A stretch of 25,111 bases of DNA from CAYSWH01 sp964434775 (lineage in GTDB: Bacteria; Patescibacteriota; JACMRA01). A program made the translations under genes and the position numbers. Below the pieces are notes generated by a model. That model searched no databases. It saw only the letters and a program-made list of their open reading frames with translations, and was not told the DNA's origin. Location of the stretch: contig CAYSWH010000023.1 in NCBI GenBank assembly GCA_964434775.1, forward strand, positions 1 to 25,111. Direction: 5' to 3'. Shown piece after piece: positions 1 through 7,522 of this stretch. The number at the start of each line of letters is the position of its first letter. Positions within the stretch are counted from its first letter, which is position 1.

Positions 1-56
1 GGCAAATGACGGAGTGGAATTTGAAAATGTCTAGGTTTAAGAGGGGTTAGCTATAT
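1..56 (+). repeat. 56-bp dispersed repeat, copy 1
   Basis: This stretch matches bases 19233-19288 in the same orientation at 51 of 56 positions, and the last 32 bases are identical. Differences are at positions 6, 15-17 and 24. It lies in non-coding DNA, downstream of the GNAT gene. The second copy is attached to a cluster of TTCAGGATGAC repeats, so the cluster partner of this copy may lie left of the window. No open frame is shared. Bases 57-146 show nothing recognisable. Confidence 0.8.
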
Positions 57-146
57 TTGGATATTTAAGGAAAGAAATTAACATCTACTACATATGAATA
101 ATTCTTTGCGGCTTTCAACTTTACACCTTAAACAATCCTTAGGATT

Positions 147-701
147 TTAAGTCTTAAATTCAATATTTAGCCCAGCTAATTTTCTTCGCCAAAAAACATA
201 CTTCAACCCTTTTCCAAAGTAATCGGGTAAAACTACATCCGGCTCACCTATTTTTCTTGTCCAGTAAATAATTGATTTTTGATAACCTCCGTCCAGACAG
301 ACTTCTTTGACGTTTTTCACAAGCAAACTTAGAAGAATCGCATTGTAAAGCAAACTGCCGACACCTTTTTCTTGATGGCCGGGTAAAACATAAAATGAAG
401 TTATTTCCGGAACATTGTCGCCTTCAATTTTCAACTGCTTTCTTACATCTTGGGACGGTTTTCCAAAGGCTCCGGTACCAATGATTTTATCCTTTCCTTT
501 GGCCAGCAAAAAATACATTTCTTGCCCTGTAGACTGTAAATCCAGATTAACAAAATTCATTTGCTTTTCCACTTCTTCCTCAATAGCCTCTTTAAGATGG
601 CCAATTCCGTCTTGTTTAAAGGTGTGTGAGATAACGATTTGAAATATTTTTTTTAACTCCGGAAGGTCTTTTTCCGAAGGTCTCGTGATAACAATAGACA
701 T
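147..701 (-). CDS. GNAT family N-acetyltransferase
   Basis: A 184-residue acyl-CoA-dependent N-acetyltransferase of the GNAT fold; the acceptor substrate cannot be told. The acetyl-CoA pyrophosphate-binding motif A is visible as Q110-E-K-G-V-G115, preceded by the beta-4 strand TSFYVLPG (101-108), with a further strand/helix region to about residue 160. The ATG lies 3 bases after the leuB stop, so it is very probably the last gene of the leuC-leuD-leuB transcript. There is no visible Shine-Dalgarno beyond possible coupling to leuB translation. Its place in the operon hints at a role linked to amino-acid metabolism, but that is inference only. Confidence 0.8.
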   Translation of the reverse strand: MSIVITRPSEKDLPELKKIFQIVISHTFKQDGIGHLKEAIEEEVEKQMNFVNLDLQSTGQEMYFLLAKGKDKIIGTGAFGKPSQDVRKQLKIEGDNVPEITSFYVLPGHQEKGVGSLLYNAILLSLLVKNVKEVCLDGGYQKSIIYWTRKIGEPDVVLPDYFGKGLKYVFWRRKLAGLNIEFKT

Positions 702-704
702 ATT

Positions 705-1796
705 TTAGTTTGATTTAATTGTCTCAATAATTTTGGCTGTCATTTCTTGTGTACCCAGTATTTTGGATTTTTCAGTAGTTTCTTCTTTTAGGTCTGCTGT
801 CCGGTATCCTTCTTTCAAAGTTAAATTGACACTTTCAACAAGTAAATCAGAGGCCGTTTTTTCTTCAAAGGACATTTCCAGCATCAAGGCTACCGATAGT
901 ATCGTAGCAAGCGGGTTTACTTTATTTTGACCGGCAATGTCCGGAGCAGAACCGTGAATTGGCTCATACAAACTAATCTTAGAACCGACCGAAGCTGACG
1001 GTAGAAGTCCGATAGAACCGGCTATTTGGCTAGCCTCATCAGTCAAAATATCTCCAAAAAGATTTTCAGTTAAAACCACATCATAGTCAGCAGGTGAAGA
1101 AATCAATTTCATGGCCATAGAATCCACTAATTGGTGTTCTAATTGAACTTTCGGGTAATCTTTAGCTACATCTTCTACCACTTCTCTCCAAAGTCGGGAT
1201 GTTTCCAGGACGTTTGCTTTATCTACCGAAGTTACTTTTTTTCTTCTCTTTTGAGCTGCTTCAAAGGCCATTACGGCAATTCGACGAATTTCGACTACAG
1301 AATATAGAGCTGTATCCACAGCCAAATTTCCGTTTTCCCTCCTTTCCCTGGGTATACCAAAATAGATCCCCCCCGTAAGTTCTCTAAAAAATAAAATATC
1401 CGTACCTTGCAAAATCTCCGGTTTGAGCGGTGAAGAATGAAGAAGCGAGTCAAAAAGTTTAATCGGCCTTAGGTTGGCAAACAGATTCAACTTCTTTCTA
1501 ATAGCCAAGAGTCCTTGCTCCGGTCTTACTTTGTGTTCCCCCTTATCGTACAGTGGATCACCCACAGCCCCAAATAAAATTGCTTCATTTTGGTCAGCTT
1601 TTTCTAAGGTCTCTTGAGGTAAAGCCTCCCCTGTTTCTTTGATGGCCGCATGACCAAGTAAACCATAATCACATTTGAACCCAAAATCAAAATTTTCTGA
1701 TAGGACATCCAATACTTTTCTTGCCGATTCAGTTATTTCCGGACCTACACCGTCCCCGGGAATAATCAAAATTTTATAGTTTTTTTTAGTCATCAC
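705..1796 (-). CDS. leuB: 3-isopropylmalate dehydrogenase
   Basis: Catalyses the NAD-dependent oxidative decarboxylation of 3-isopropylmalate in cytoplasmic leucine biosynthesis. At 363 residues it has the normal family length. Visible motifs are GDGVGPEI (14-21), the substrate-binding arginines around 100-110 (LRPIKLF) and R138, Y145 in ELTGGIYFG, K193 in SVDKANVLETSRLW, the metal-binding region ENLFGDILTDEAS (244-256) and the NAD-binding EPIHGSAPDIAG (278-289). The frame begins at a GTG (1794-1796) directly followed by ATG (1791-1793), so either could be the start. Only 2 bases separate it from the leuD stop, implying translational coupling. It is the third gene of leuC-leuD-leuB-GNAT and should share the leucine attenuator upstream of leuC. 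Confidence 0.97.
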   Translation of the reverse strand: MMTKKNYKILIIPGDGVGPEITESARKVLDVLSENFDFGFKCDYGLLGHAAIKETGEALPQETLEKADQNEAILFGAVGDPLYDKGEHKVRPEQGLLAIRKKLNLFANLRPIKLFDSLLHSSPLKPEILQGTDILFFRELTGGIYFGIPRERRENGNLAVDTALYSVVEIRRIAVMAFEAAQKRRKKVTSVDKANVLETSRLWREVVEDVAKDYPKVQLEHQLVDSMAMKLISSPADYDVVLTENLFGDILTDEASQIAGSIGLLPSASVGSKISLYEPIHGSAPDIAGQNKVNPLATILSVALMLEMSFEEKTASDLLVESVNLTLKEGYRTADLKEETTEKSKILGTQEMTAKIIETIKSN

Positions 1797-1798
1797 AC

Positions 1799-2404
1799 TT
1801 AATTATTAGTTCTTAAAGTTGAGAAGTAAATATTTTTTTGATGATTTTTCTGCCACTCATCAATTTCCCGGCTATAATTCAAAATATAATCCAGGTCATC
1901 TAAACCCTTAAGAATGCACTCCTTTCTAAATTGATCATATTCAAATGTAAACTGCCCCACACCATCAACGATTAATTTCTGATTTTCCAAATCTACTTTT
2001 GCTTCCAAATCCTTTCTTTGAGTATGAGTAAAGAGCTTATCAACGGTTTCCTGAGGTAAAACAATCGTTACCAGTCCGTTCTTACCACTGTTGTTAAAGA
2101 AAATATCTGCAAAGCTCGGGGCAATTACCACCCGAATACCGGCGGAAGCAAGTGCCCACACGGCATGTTCACGGCTAGAGCCGCAACCAAAGTTTTCTTG
2201 AGCCAGAATAATTCCAGATCCTTGGAATTTTGGTATATTTAAAGGGAAATTGGGGTCAGCTTGTCGAAATCTTTCAAAAACATGTTCGCCGTAACCTTCT
2301 TTTCCGGTTTGAGTCATGTACTGAGCCGGAATTATCATATCGGTGTCAATATCTTTGAGGGGTATCGGAATTATTTTGGAAGATAAATTAGTAAATGGTT
2401 GCAT
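1799..2404 (-). CDS. leuD: 3-isopropylmalate dehydratase small subunit
   Basis: Small subunit of isopropylmalate isomerase, which converts 2-isopropylmalate to 3-isopropylmalate together with LeuC. The 201-residue length is that of the bacterial LeuD class rather than the shorter archaeal form. The swivel-domain motif NFGCGSSREHAVWAL (71-85) and the FADIFFNNSGKNGL segment (about 98-112) are intact. It starts 18 bases after leuC and ends 2 bases before leuB. No Shine-Dalgarno is evident ahead of the ATG, so coupling with leuC is likely. Confidence 0.96.
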   Translation of the reverse strand: MQPFTNLSSKIIPIPLKDIDTDMIIPAQYMTQTGKEGYGEHVFERFRQADPNFPLNIPKFQGSGIILAQENFGCGSSREHAVWALASAGIRVVIAPSFADIFFNNSGKNGLVTIVLPQETVDKLFTHTQRKDLEAKVDLENQKLIVDGVGQFTFEYDQFRKECILKGLDDLDYILNYSREIDEWQKNHQKNIYFSTLRTNN

Positions 2405-2422
2405 ATAATTTTGATATTAACA

Positions 2423-3838
2423 TTATAAATATTCTCTGGGGTCAGCAATTCGCCCTTCTATGGCAGAAGCTACAGCCGTAGCCGGACTGGCCAAATGGGT
2501 AATGGAACCAGTTCCTTGGCGACCTACAAAGTTTCGGTTGGAAGTGGAAACACATCTTTCTCCGGCAGGAACTTTGTCATCATTCATTCCCAAACACATG
2601 GAACAACCGGGGTTTCGCCAAACAGCTCCGGCTTGTTTAAAGATTTTATCCAAACCTTCTTCTTCAGACTGTTTTTTGACTTGTTCGGAACCGGGAACTA
2701 CAAACATGGTTACCCCGTCTTTAATCTTTTTATTTTTTAGGATACCGGCAGCAAGTCTTAAATCTTCAATTCTGGAATTAGTACAACTACCCAAGAAAAC
2801 CCACTGCACCGGCAATCCGAGCATCTTTTGAGATTGATTCAAACCTGTATACTTCAAAGAGTTCTGAGCATTTAGACGAGCATCTTCCGGCAAGTCCCCA
2901 ATATTTGGAATAGCGTCGTCGATTTGAATACCCTGAGCCGGATTAGTTCCCCAAGTGACCATGGGCGAGAGTTTGTCAGTCTCGATTTGAACGATTTTAT
3001 CGTATTGGCAGCCCTCCTCACTAGCAAAAGATTTCCAGTATTCTACCGCTTCTTCCCATTTTTCTTCCGAAGGAGCATGTTTTTTACCTTTAATATAGGC
3101 AAAGGTTTTCTCATCAGGAGAGACTAGACCGGAACGAGCCCCGCCCTCGATACTCATGTTGCAAATGCTCATTCTAGCCTCCATGCTAAGCTCTCTAATA
3201 GCCTCGCCGGTATACTCAAACACGTGTTTGTTGCCCCCACCCACGCCGATACGGCTAATTAAATTCAAAATCATGTCCTTGGAGTAGACTCCCTTGGGTA
3301 ATTTACCGGTAAAATCAACCTGCATGGTTTTGGGTTCACTCTGGAGTAAACAACCGGTTGCCAGGACAAGCCCGACTTCCGTAGAGCCTATACCAAAAGC
3401 CAAAGCCCCAAAAGCCCCATGAGTTGCTGTGTGCGAGTCACCGCAGACTATAGTCATACCCGGTTGAGTTAGGCCCAAAGACGGTCCTATCACGTGAACA
3501 ATACCCTGGTAACCACTGCCGAAGTCTTTCAAAACAATTCCAAAATCGTTCACGTTTTTTCGCAAAGTTTCTACCTGCTTCCTAGCCGTTTCGTCATAAA
3601 TTTCTTCTCGATTCTTCCTGGTTGGAATGGAGTGATCCAAAGTGGCTATTTGTTTTTGAGGAAATTTAACAGGCAAGTCCTTGTCTCTGAGCATTTGGAA
3701 TCCTTGTGGAGAAGTTACTTCATGGAGTAACTGTAGATCAATAGCCAGTACTGCCGGATGATTAGGTTTTTGTTTCACCACGTGTTTTTCCCAGATTTTT
3801 TGGACAATGTTTTTTGGTTTTGGACTTGTAGAAAACAT
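2423..3838 (-). CDS. leuC: 3-isopropylmalate dehydratase large subunit
   Basis: Large, [4Fe-4S]-carrying subunit of isopropylmalate isomerase in the aconitase family. It is 471 residues, the bacterial LeuC length. The cluster ligands are visible: C352 in GSCTNS, and C412 and C415 in the GCSMCLG segment. The substrate-site stretch CGDSHTATHGAFG (132-144) is also present. The N terminus contains the typical HEVTSPQ motif (39-45). It is the first structural gene after a 12-codon leader and a terminator that sits about 20 bases upstream of its ATG. Transcription is therefore probably leucine-controlled. No leuA is present in the window. Confidence 0.97.
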   Translation of the reverse strand: MFSTSPKPKNIVQKIWEKHVVKQKPNHPAVLAIDLQLLHEVTSPQGFQMLRDKDLPVKFPQKQIATLDHSIPTRKNREEIYDETARKQVETLRKNVNDFGIVLKDFGSGYQGIVHVIGPSLGLTQPGMTIVCGDSHTATHGAFGALAFGIGSTEVGLVLATGCLLQSEPKTMQVDFTGKLPKGVYSKDMILNLISRIGVGGGNKHVFEYTGEAIRELSMEARMSICNMSIEGGARSGLVSPDEKTFAYIKGKKHAPSEEKWEEAVEYWKSFASEEGCQYDKIVQIETDKLSPMVTWGTNPAQGIQIDDAIPNIGDLPEDARLNAQNSLKYTGLNQSQKMLGLPVQWVFLGSCTNSRIEDLRLAAGILKNKKIKDGVTMFVVPGSEQVKKQSEEEGLDKIFKQAGAVWRNPGCSMCLGMNDDKVPAGERCVSTSNRNFVGRQGTGSITHLASPATAVASAIEGRIADPREYL

Positions 3839-3858
3839 TTTTAGGTTAAAATAAAATT

Positions 3859-3883
3859 AAAAAAACTCCTTCTTTAAAAGGAG
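3859..3883 (-). terminator. Attenuator terminator upstream of leuC
   Basis: On the minus strand CTCCTTTTAAAGAAGGAG forms a 6-bp stem and is followed by seven T residues, ending about 20 bases before the leuC ATG. Its 5' arm (CTCC) can instead pair with GGAG at 3917-3920, so terminator and antiterminator are mutually exclusive. It could also serve simply as the thrC terminator. Confidence 0.7.
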
Positions 3884-3920
3884 CCGTGCATTACCTATTG
3901 CCTAAGATTTTGGTAGCTCC
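3880..3920 (-). promoter_or_regulatory. Antiterminator pairing region of the leu leader
   Basis: The minus-strand segment GGAGCTACC (3912-3920) can pair with GCTCC (3880-3884) and, continuing the same helix across a bulge, GGTA (3892-3895). This pairing removes the 5' arm of the terminator at 3866-3883. The arm begins 7 bases after the stop codon of the leader peptide. A ribosome paused at that stop would cover it, and one stalled at the upstream Leu codons would leave it free. Seen as base complementarity only; folding was not computed. Confidence 0.5.
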
Positions 3921-3927
3921 AGAAAAA

Positions 3928-3966
3928 TCAAATTGTCAGCAGATAGAATTGGTTTTGCACAAACAT
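3928..3966 (-). CDS. leuL: Putative leucine leader peptide
   Basis: A 12-codon frame reads MFVQNQFYLLTI then TGA, with two adjacent CTG leucine codons at 3937-3942. CTG is a less expected choice in so AT-rich a genome. It lies between a consensus-like promoter (3979-4007) and a pair of competing hairpins just ahead of leuC. This is the arrangement of ribosome-mediated attenuators of amino-acid operons. There is no Shine-Dalgarno, and the predicted transcript start is only a few bases upstream, so translation would be nearly leaderless. With only two Leu codons it could be chance; the combined layout makes it more likely real. The symbol is given by analogy. Confidence 0.5.
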   Translation of the reverse strand: MFVQNQFYLLTI

Positions 3967-3978
3967 ATATAGTAGTTT

Positions 3979-4007
3979 ATTCTTTTATAAATTACTAATT
4001 TTGTCAA
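3979..4007 (-). promoter_or_regulatory. Promoter of the leuCDB leader
   Basis: A perfect TTGACA (4002-4007) is followed after 17 bases by AAGAAT (3979-3984), which matches TATAAT at 4 of 6 positions. It lies across the 3' end of thrC and would start transcription near 3972, just ahead of the leader peptide. The leu genes therefore probably have their own start independent of thrC. Confidence 0.55.
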
Positions 4008-5355
4008 TCAAGGTTTTCTTAAACTTATCATAATCAGCCGGAATAGTTTCAAAATATTCTTTTTGATTTTCCAAACCTTTCATACTCTCCGGCAATTCCG
4101 GTTCCACTTCCAATATACCCTTAACTTCTTTAGGAAACTTGGCCGGATGGGCTGTTTCAAGAAGTATGGAAATAGTGTTTTCACTTGGATTTTCCCGGAA
4201 GTATTTTTGCAAACCCAACCACCCGACAGCTCCATGCTGTTCGATTACAGTTTGATGCTTGGCATAAAACTCTTGCATAGTTACTACAGTTTCCTCGTCC
4301 GTAAAAGCAGAAGAGTAAATCAAATCTTTGATTGATTGCAAATCCGGATTTTTTTGAATCTCGCCTTTTTCCGTAACTCTTCCCTTTCCTAGCCAATCAA
4401 TAATTCTGGCAAGATTGTTAGGGTGTCCGACATTCATAGCATTAGACAGGCAATTTTTGGAGGGACTGACCGGACTGTACTTCCCTGTCTGCAAAAATTT
4501 GGGGAAACTGTCGTTTAGATTGGTTGCAGCCACGAATTTTTGGACCGGTAAACCCATTGCTTGGGCGATTAGACCTCCCATAACATTTCCAAAGTTACCG
4601 GAAGGTACTGAAAATACTATTTCCTCTCCCTGAGAAATCAGACCATGCCTTAGTAAGTCAAAATAAGCCCAAAAATAATAAAAACTTTGGGGGATTAAGC
4701 GGCCGATATTGATCGAATTAGCTGAGGTAAAGTTGTATCTTGTAAGATCAGAATCAGCAAAGGCTGTTTTTACAAACTTTTGGCAATCATCAAACTTTCC
4801 TTCTACGGCATAACAAAAGACATTGTGATCCAATACGGTCATCAACCTTCTTTGTCTATCACTTACTTCATCCAGTGGGTATAAGATAAACACATTTACA
4901 TTTGGGTTTTTCCAAAAAGCGTTGGCAATTGCTGAGCCGGTGTCACCTGAAGTGGCTACTAAAATATTAATTTTTCTACCGGATTCTTCCAAAAAATAGC
5001 TCATCAAACCGGCCATAAATCTGGCTGCAAAATCTTTGAAGGCTGCTGTAGGACCTTGATCTAAACGTAAAATGAAATTCTTCTCATCAACTTTTTCCAA
5101 AGGAACTTTATAATTATAAGCAGTCTCACATATTTGGCGGATTTTTGCCGGAGGAACTTCCTTGTATAAAAATTTTTCACTGATTTTAGTAGCTAACTGC
5201 GGATAAGTTAAGTTAATCAGCATATGAAGTTCATCTTGTTCCAATTTAGGGATAGATTCAGGAAAATAAAGACCCTTGTCCGAAGCTTGACCTTGTAAAA
5301 CCGCTTCTTTAAAGTTTACTTCGGGAGAAGAATGATTGGTACTATATAGTCTCAT
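3985..5355 (-). CDS. thrC: Threonine synthase
   Basis: PLP-dependent enzyme that converts O-phosphohomoserine to threonine in the cytoplasm. At 456 residues it is of the longer, E. coli-like class. The PLP lysine is K107 in PTAAFKDFAARF, and the phosphate-binding loop is seen as ATSGDTGSAIANAF (about 134-147). The PSGNFGN motif that is typical of the family lies near the middle. It has its own strong promoter ending about 20 bases before the ATG. It precedes the leucine genes on the same strand. Threonine is the precursor of isoleucine via threonine deaminase, which fits the neighbouring ilvC and leu genes. No hom or thrB is present. Confidence 0.96.
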   Translation of the reverse strand: MRLYSTNHSSPEVNFKEAVLQGQASDKGLYFPESIPKLEQDELHMLINLTYPQLATKISEKFLYKEVPPAKIRQICETAYNYKVPLEKVDEKNFILRLDQGPTAAFKDFAARFMAGLMSYFLEESGRKINILVATSGDTGSAIANAFWKNPNVNVFILYPLDEVSDRQRRLMTVLDHNVFCYAVEGKFDDCQKFVKTAFADSDLTRYNFTSANSINIGRLIPQSFYYFWAYFDLLRHGLISQGEEIVFSVPSGNFGNVMGGLIAQAMGLPVQKFVAATNLNDSFPKFLQTGKYSPVSPSKNCLSNAMNVGHPNNLARIIDWLGKGRVTEKGEIQKNPDLQSIKDLIYSSAFTDEETVVTMQEFYAKHQTVIEQHGAVGWLGLQKYFRENPSENTISILLETAHPAKFPKEVKGILEVEPELPESMKGLENQKEYFETIPADYDKFKKTLIDKISNL

Positions 5356-5375
5356 GTATATTTTTATTTTCCTTT

Positions 5376-5404
5376 ATTTTATCTTAATAAACAAGCATTG
5401 TCAA
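5376..5404 (-). promoter_or_regulatory. Promoter of thrC
   Basis: A perfect TTGACA (5399-5404), a 17-base spacer and TAAAAT (5376-5381) form a near-consensus housekeeping promoter. The predicted start is about a dozen bases before the thrC ATG, leaving room for only a very short leader and no attenuator. Upstream of it, 5405-5585 is non-coding and shows nothing else I can name. Confidence 0.7.
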
Positions 5405-5585
5405 TTTTTTGTTTAGGTTTTTTGTAAAGATAATTAGACCATTATATAGTTAATTATTCCTATAGAAGCTTTAACAACTTTTTACATTAAACCTACATTT
5501 TTAGTGGTTTTTGTCTTTAAACACTTGAAATTAATTAAAAAACTTGAGTAATAAATAAAAAGAGTGTTTTTCCAAGGACAGCAAT

Positions 5586-6389
5586 CTAAAGCAGAACATC
5601 GCCGGTGTTTAAATGAAATTTTTCCGAGGCATTATTTCCCTGGATAACTACCTCCAAAAATCTTTTATTAAGAATTCCCGAGCTACCGATGATTAAACCC
5701 TGTTCGTTGTTTGGAACATCTTTTAACCTTTCGTAGCATTTTATTTGTCCCACCTTCTTTAGCTTAATTTCCTTACCGGACTCAAATTCTACCTCTTCAG
5801 GTAAAATGGTTGTTTTGCAATTACCTCCATAGATGTTCTGTCCAAAACTATCTACCCACCAAACACATTTAGGAATATCGGGAACTTGCTCAATACGCAT
5901 TTTTTCAACAGGAAGATCTATGCCGTTAAAAATCCATTTGGCAGCACGAGGAACAAACTCAAAGCTTCGGAATTGGGTGTTTTTTATGTAGTCCGGCTGC
6001 TCTTCATATATTTTCTCTTCTTCCATAAAGTCAAGCACCGTAGGTATATCCATTACATTAATTTCGGAGATGATGCCAAGTTTTTTAACTAAAGAAAGAG
6101 CGTAACCGTCAATACTGGAAACTACCAAAGTTTTATGATAATTGAAAAAACCAAAAGGAGTACCGTTAGGCCACTTCTTTGCTCTTCCGTGCCTTGGGGC
6201 TATATTAACCAAAACTACCCCTTCCCTTCCTTCCGAAGCATCCAAAATATCAATCAAATTACCGGCGGCCTCCACATCATTGTTGATCGCTACAGGAATA
6301 GAAGAAAAACCAAAGAGCAAACTGGCTCTGGTTAGTTGCCTACCAAAAGTGTTGGGATCTTGACAGTCAGTAATAATTGTGACGAACAT
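5586..6389 (-). CDS. Divergent SAM hydroxide adenosyltransferase (DUF62) family protein
   Basis: 267 residues. The C-terminal third matches the beta-barrel domain of the SAM hydroxide adenosyltransferase (DUF62) family. The GLIIGSSGILNKRFLEVVIQG segment, then a short hydrophilic stretch and an LNTGDVLL ending, correspond to the family's GSSG...LEIAV...GD pattern. The N terminus (MFVTIITDCQDPNTFG) aligns with the start of the family but lacks its DFG motif. The VDPGVG and PDNG motifs are replaced by NIAPRHG and SIDGY. Family members hydrolyse SAM to adenosine and methionine or use SAM as an adenosyl donor; whether this one is active is uncertain. It has its own promoter and stands alone between thrC and ilvC. 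Confidence 0.6.
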   Translation of the reverse strand: MFVTIITDCQDPNTFGRQLTRASLLFGFSSIPVAINNDVEAAGNLIDILDASEGREGVVLVNIAPRHGRAKKWPNGTPFGFFNYHKTLVVSSIDGYALSLVKKLGIISEINVMDIPTVLDFMEEEKIYEEQPDYIKNTQFRSFEFVPRAAKWIFNGIDLPVEKMRIEQVPDIPKCVWWVDSFGQNIYGGNCKTTILPEEVEFESGKEIKLKKVGQIKCYERLKDVPNNEQGLIIGSSGILNKRFLEVVIQGNNASEKFHLNTGDVLL

Positions 6390-6418
6390 AATTGCTTTCT
6401 CTAAGCCCTAGAGCCCTA

Positions 6419-6447
6419 AAGTTAACGCCTAATCACTCTATTGTCAA
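6419..6447 (-). promoter_or_regulatory. Promoter of the DUF62-like gene
   Basis: TTGACA (6442-6447), a 17-base spacer and TAACTT (6419-6424). The -35 is perfect and the -10 is moderate. It lies about 30 bases upstream of the ATG at 6387-6389, in the gap after ilvC. Confidence 0.45.
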
Positions 6448-6508
6448 AAAAAATTTCTAAAGTATGTTTGATCTTTTATAAAGAGGTATAATCAATAAGC
6501 AATAATGG

Positions 6509-7510
6509 TTAAGACTTGGCAAACATAGACCTGATACTTTCACCTACTACCTCTATAGGGTGTTCACCTTCTTTCCGCCTCATGTCCAACATATTTTTAA
6601 AGTTATTAACCTCCACTTCTTCTACGAACTCTTTGGCAAATTGTCCGTTTTCTACTTCTTTAAGTATCCCCTTCATAGCTTCTTTTACTAACGGAGTAAT
6701 GACTCTTTCACCTCTAGTTAGTCCGCCGTATTCTGCTGTATTAGAGACCACTTCCCACATCTTTTCCATGCCACCTTCGTAAAGTAAGTCCACAATTAAT
6801 TTCATTTCGTGGAGACATTCAAAATAGGCAAATTCCGGAGGGTAACCTGCTTCAGTTAAGACTTCAAAGCCTGCTTTAATCAAAGCCGTACAGCCACCGC
6901 AAAGAACAGCCTGCTCGCCAAACAGATCCTCATATGTTTCTTCGGCAAATGTGGCCTCCATTACTCCTGCCTTAGTAAAAAACATAGCCTTAGCCATAGC
7001 TAGAGCAATTGATTTAGCACTGTTATCAGAAGTTTCTTTTTCCACGGCAATAAGAGCCGGCACTCCAAACCCTCGTCTATATTCTTTGTACTCTTCGGAG
7101 CCGGGAGCTTTGGGGGCTACCATAATTACCCCAACACCTTCCTGAGGCTTAATTCTCTCAAAAACTATATTAAAACCGTGGGAAAAGCTGATAATTTTAC
7201 CGGGTTTCAGCTTAGGTTCAATTTCTTGAGAATAAATTTCTTTTTGATGTTCATCCGGTATTAAAATGTGGATAATATCTGCTTGTTCGGCCACTTCTGA
7301 AATGGGTTTTACCGGCAAGCCGTCTTCCTGAGCTTGAGTCCAGGATTTTCCACCCTCTCGAACTCCTACAACTACTTTCACGCCTGATTCAAAAAGCATT
7401 CTGGCTTGAGCTCTTCCTTGTGCACCATAACCGATAACCCCGATTGTTTTTTCTTCCAAAAGACTAGTATCTGCTTGATCGTCGTAAAAAATTGTTCTTA
7501 AATTTGACAT
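6509..7510 (-). CDS. ilvC: Ketol-acid reductoisomerase
   Basis: Converts 2-acetolactate or 2-aceto-2-hydroxybutyrate to the dihydroxy acids of valine, leucine and isoleucine biosynthesis, using Mg2+ and NAD(P)H. At 333 residues it is a normal short (class I) enzyme. The dinucleotide motif GYGAQG (27-32) is intact and followed by the cofactor-specificity loop VREGGKS (50-56). The catalytic region EETYEDLFGEQAVLCGG and the C-terminal SNTAEYGGLTRG are present. It begins 12 bases after the stop of the ABC ATPase gene, so the two are probably cotranscribed. No ilvB, ilvN or ilvD is present, so the rest of the pathway must lie elsewhere. Confidence 0.97.
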   Translation of the reverse strand: MSNLRTIFYDDQADTSLLEEKTIGVIGYGAQGRAQARMLFESGVKVVVGVREGGKSWTQAQEDGLPVKPISEVAEQADIIHILIPDEHQKEIYSQEIEPKLKPGKIISFSHGFNIVFERIKPQEGVGVIMVAPKAPGSEEYKEYRRGFGVPALIAVEKETSDNSAKSIALAMAKAMFFTKAGVMEATFAEETYEDLFGEQAVLCGGCTALIKAGFEVLTEAGYPPEFAYFECLHEMKLIVDLLYEGGMEKMWEVVSNTAEYGGLTRGERVITPLVKEAMKGILKEVENGQFAKEFVEEVEVNNFKNMLDMRRKEGEHPIEVVGESIRSMFAKS

Positions 7511-7522
7511 AACTTAACATTC

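Noticed and set aside
415..642. Plus-strand frame opposite the GNAT gene
   Set aside because: It is a shadow of the minus-strand gene with no domain and no start signal. The same holds for frames opposite leuB, leuC, thrC, ilvC and the five-gene cluster.
3859..3966. T-box riboswitch ahead of leuC
   Set aside because: The leader is only about 130 bases, no specifier stem or T-box core sequence is recognisable, and a leader peptide explains the layout better.
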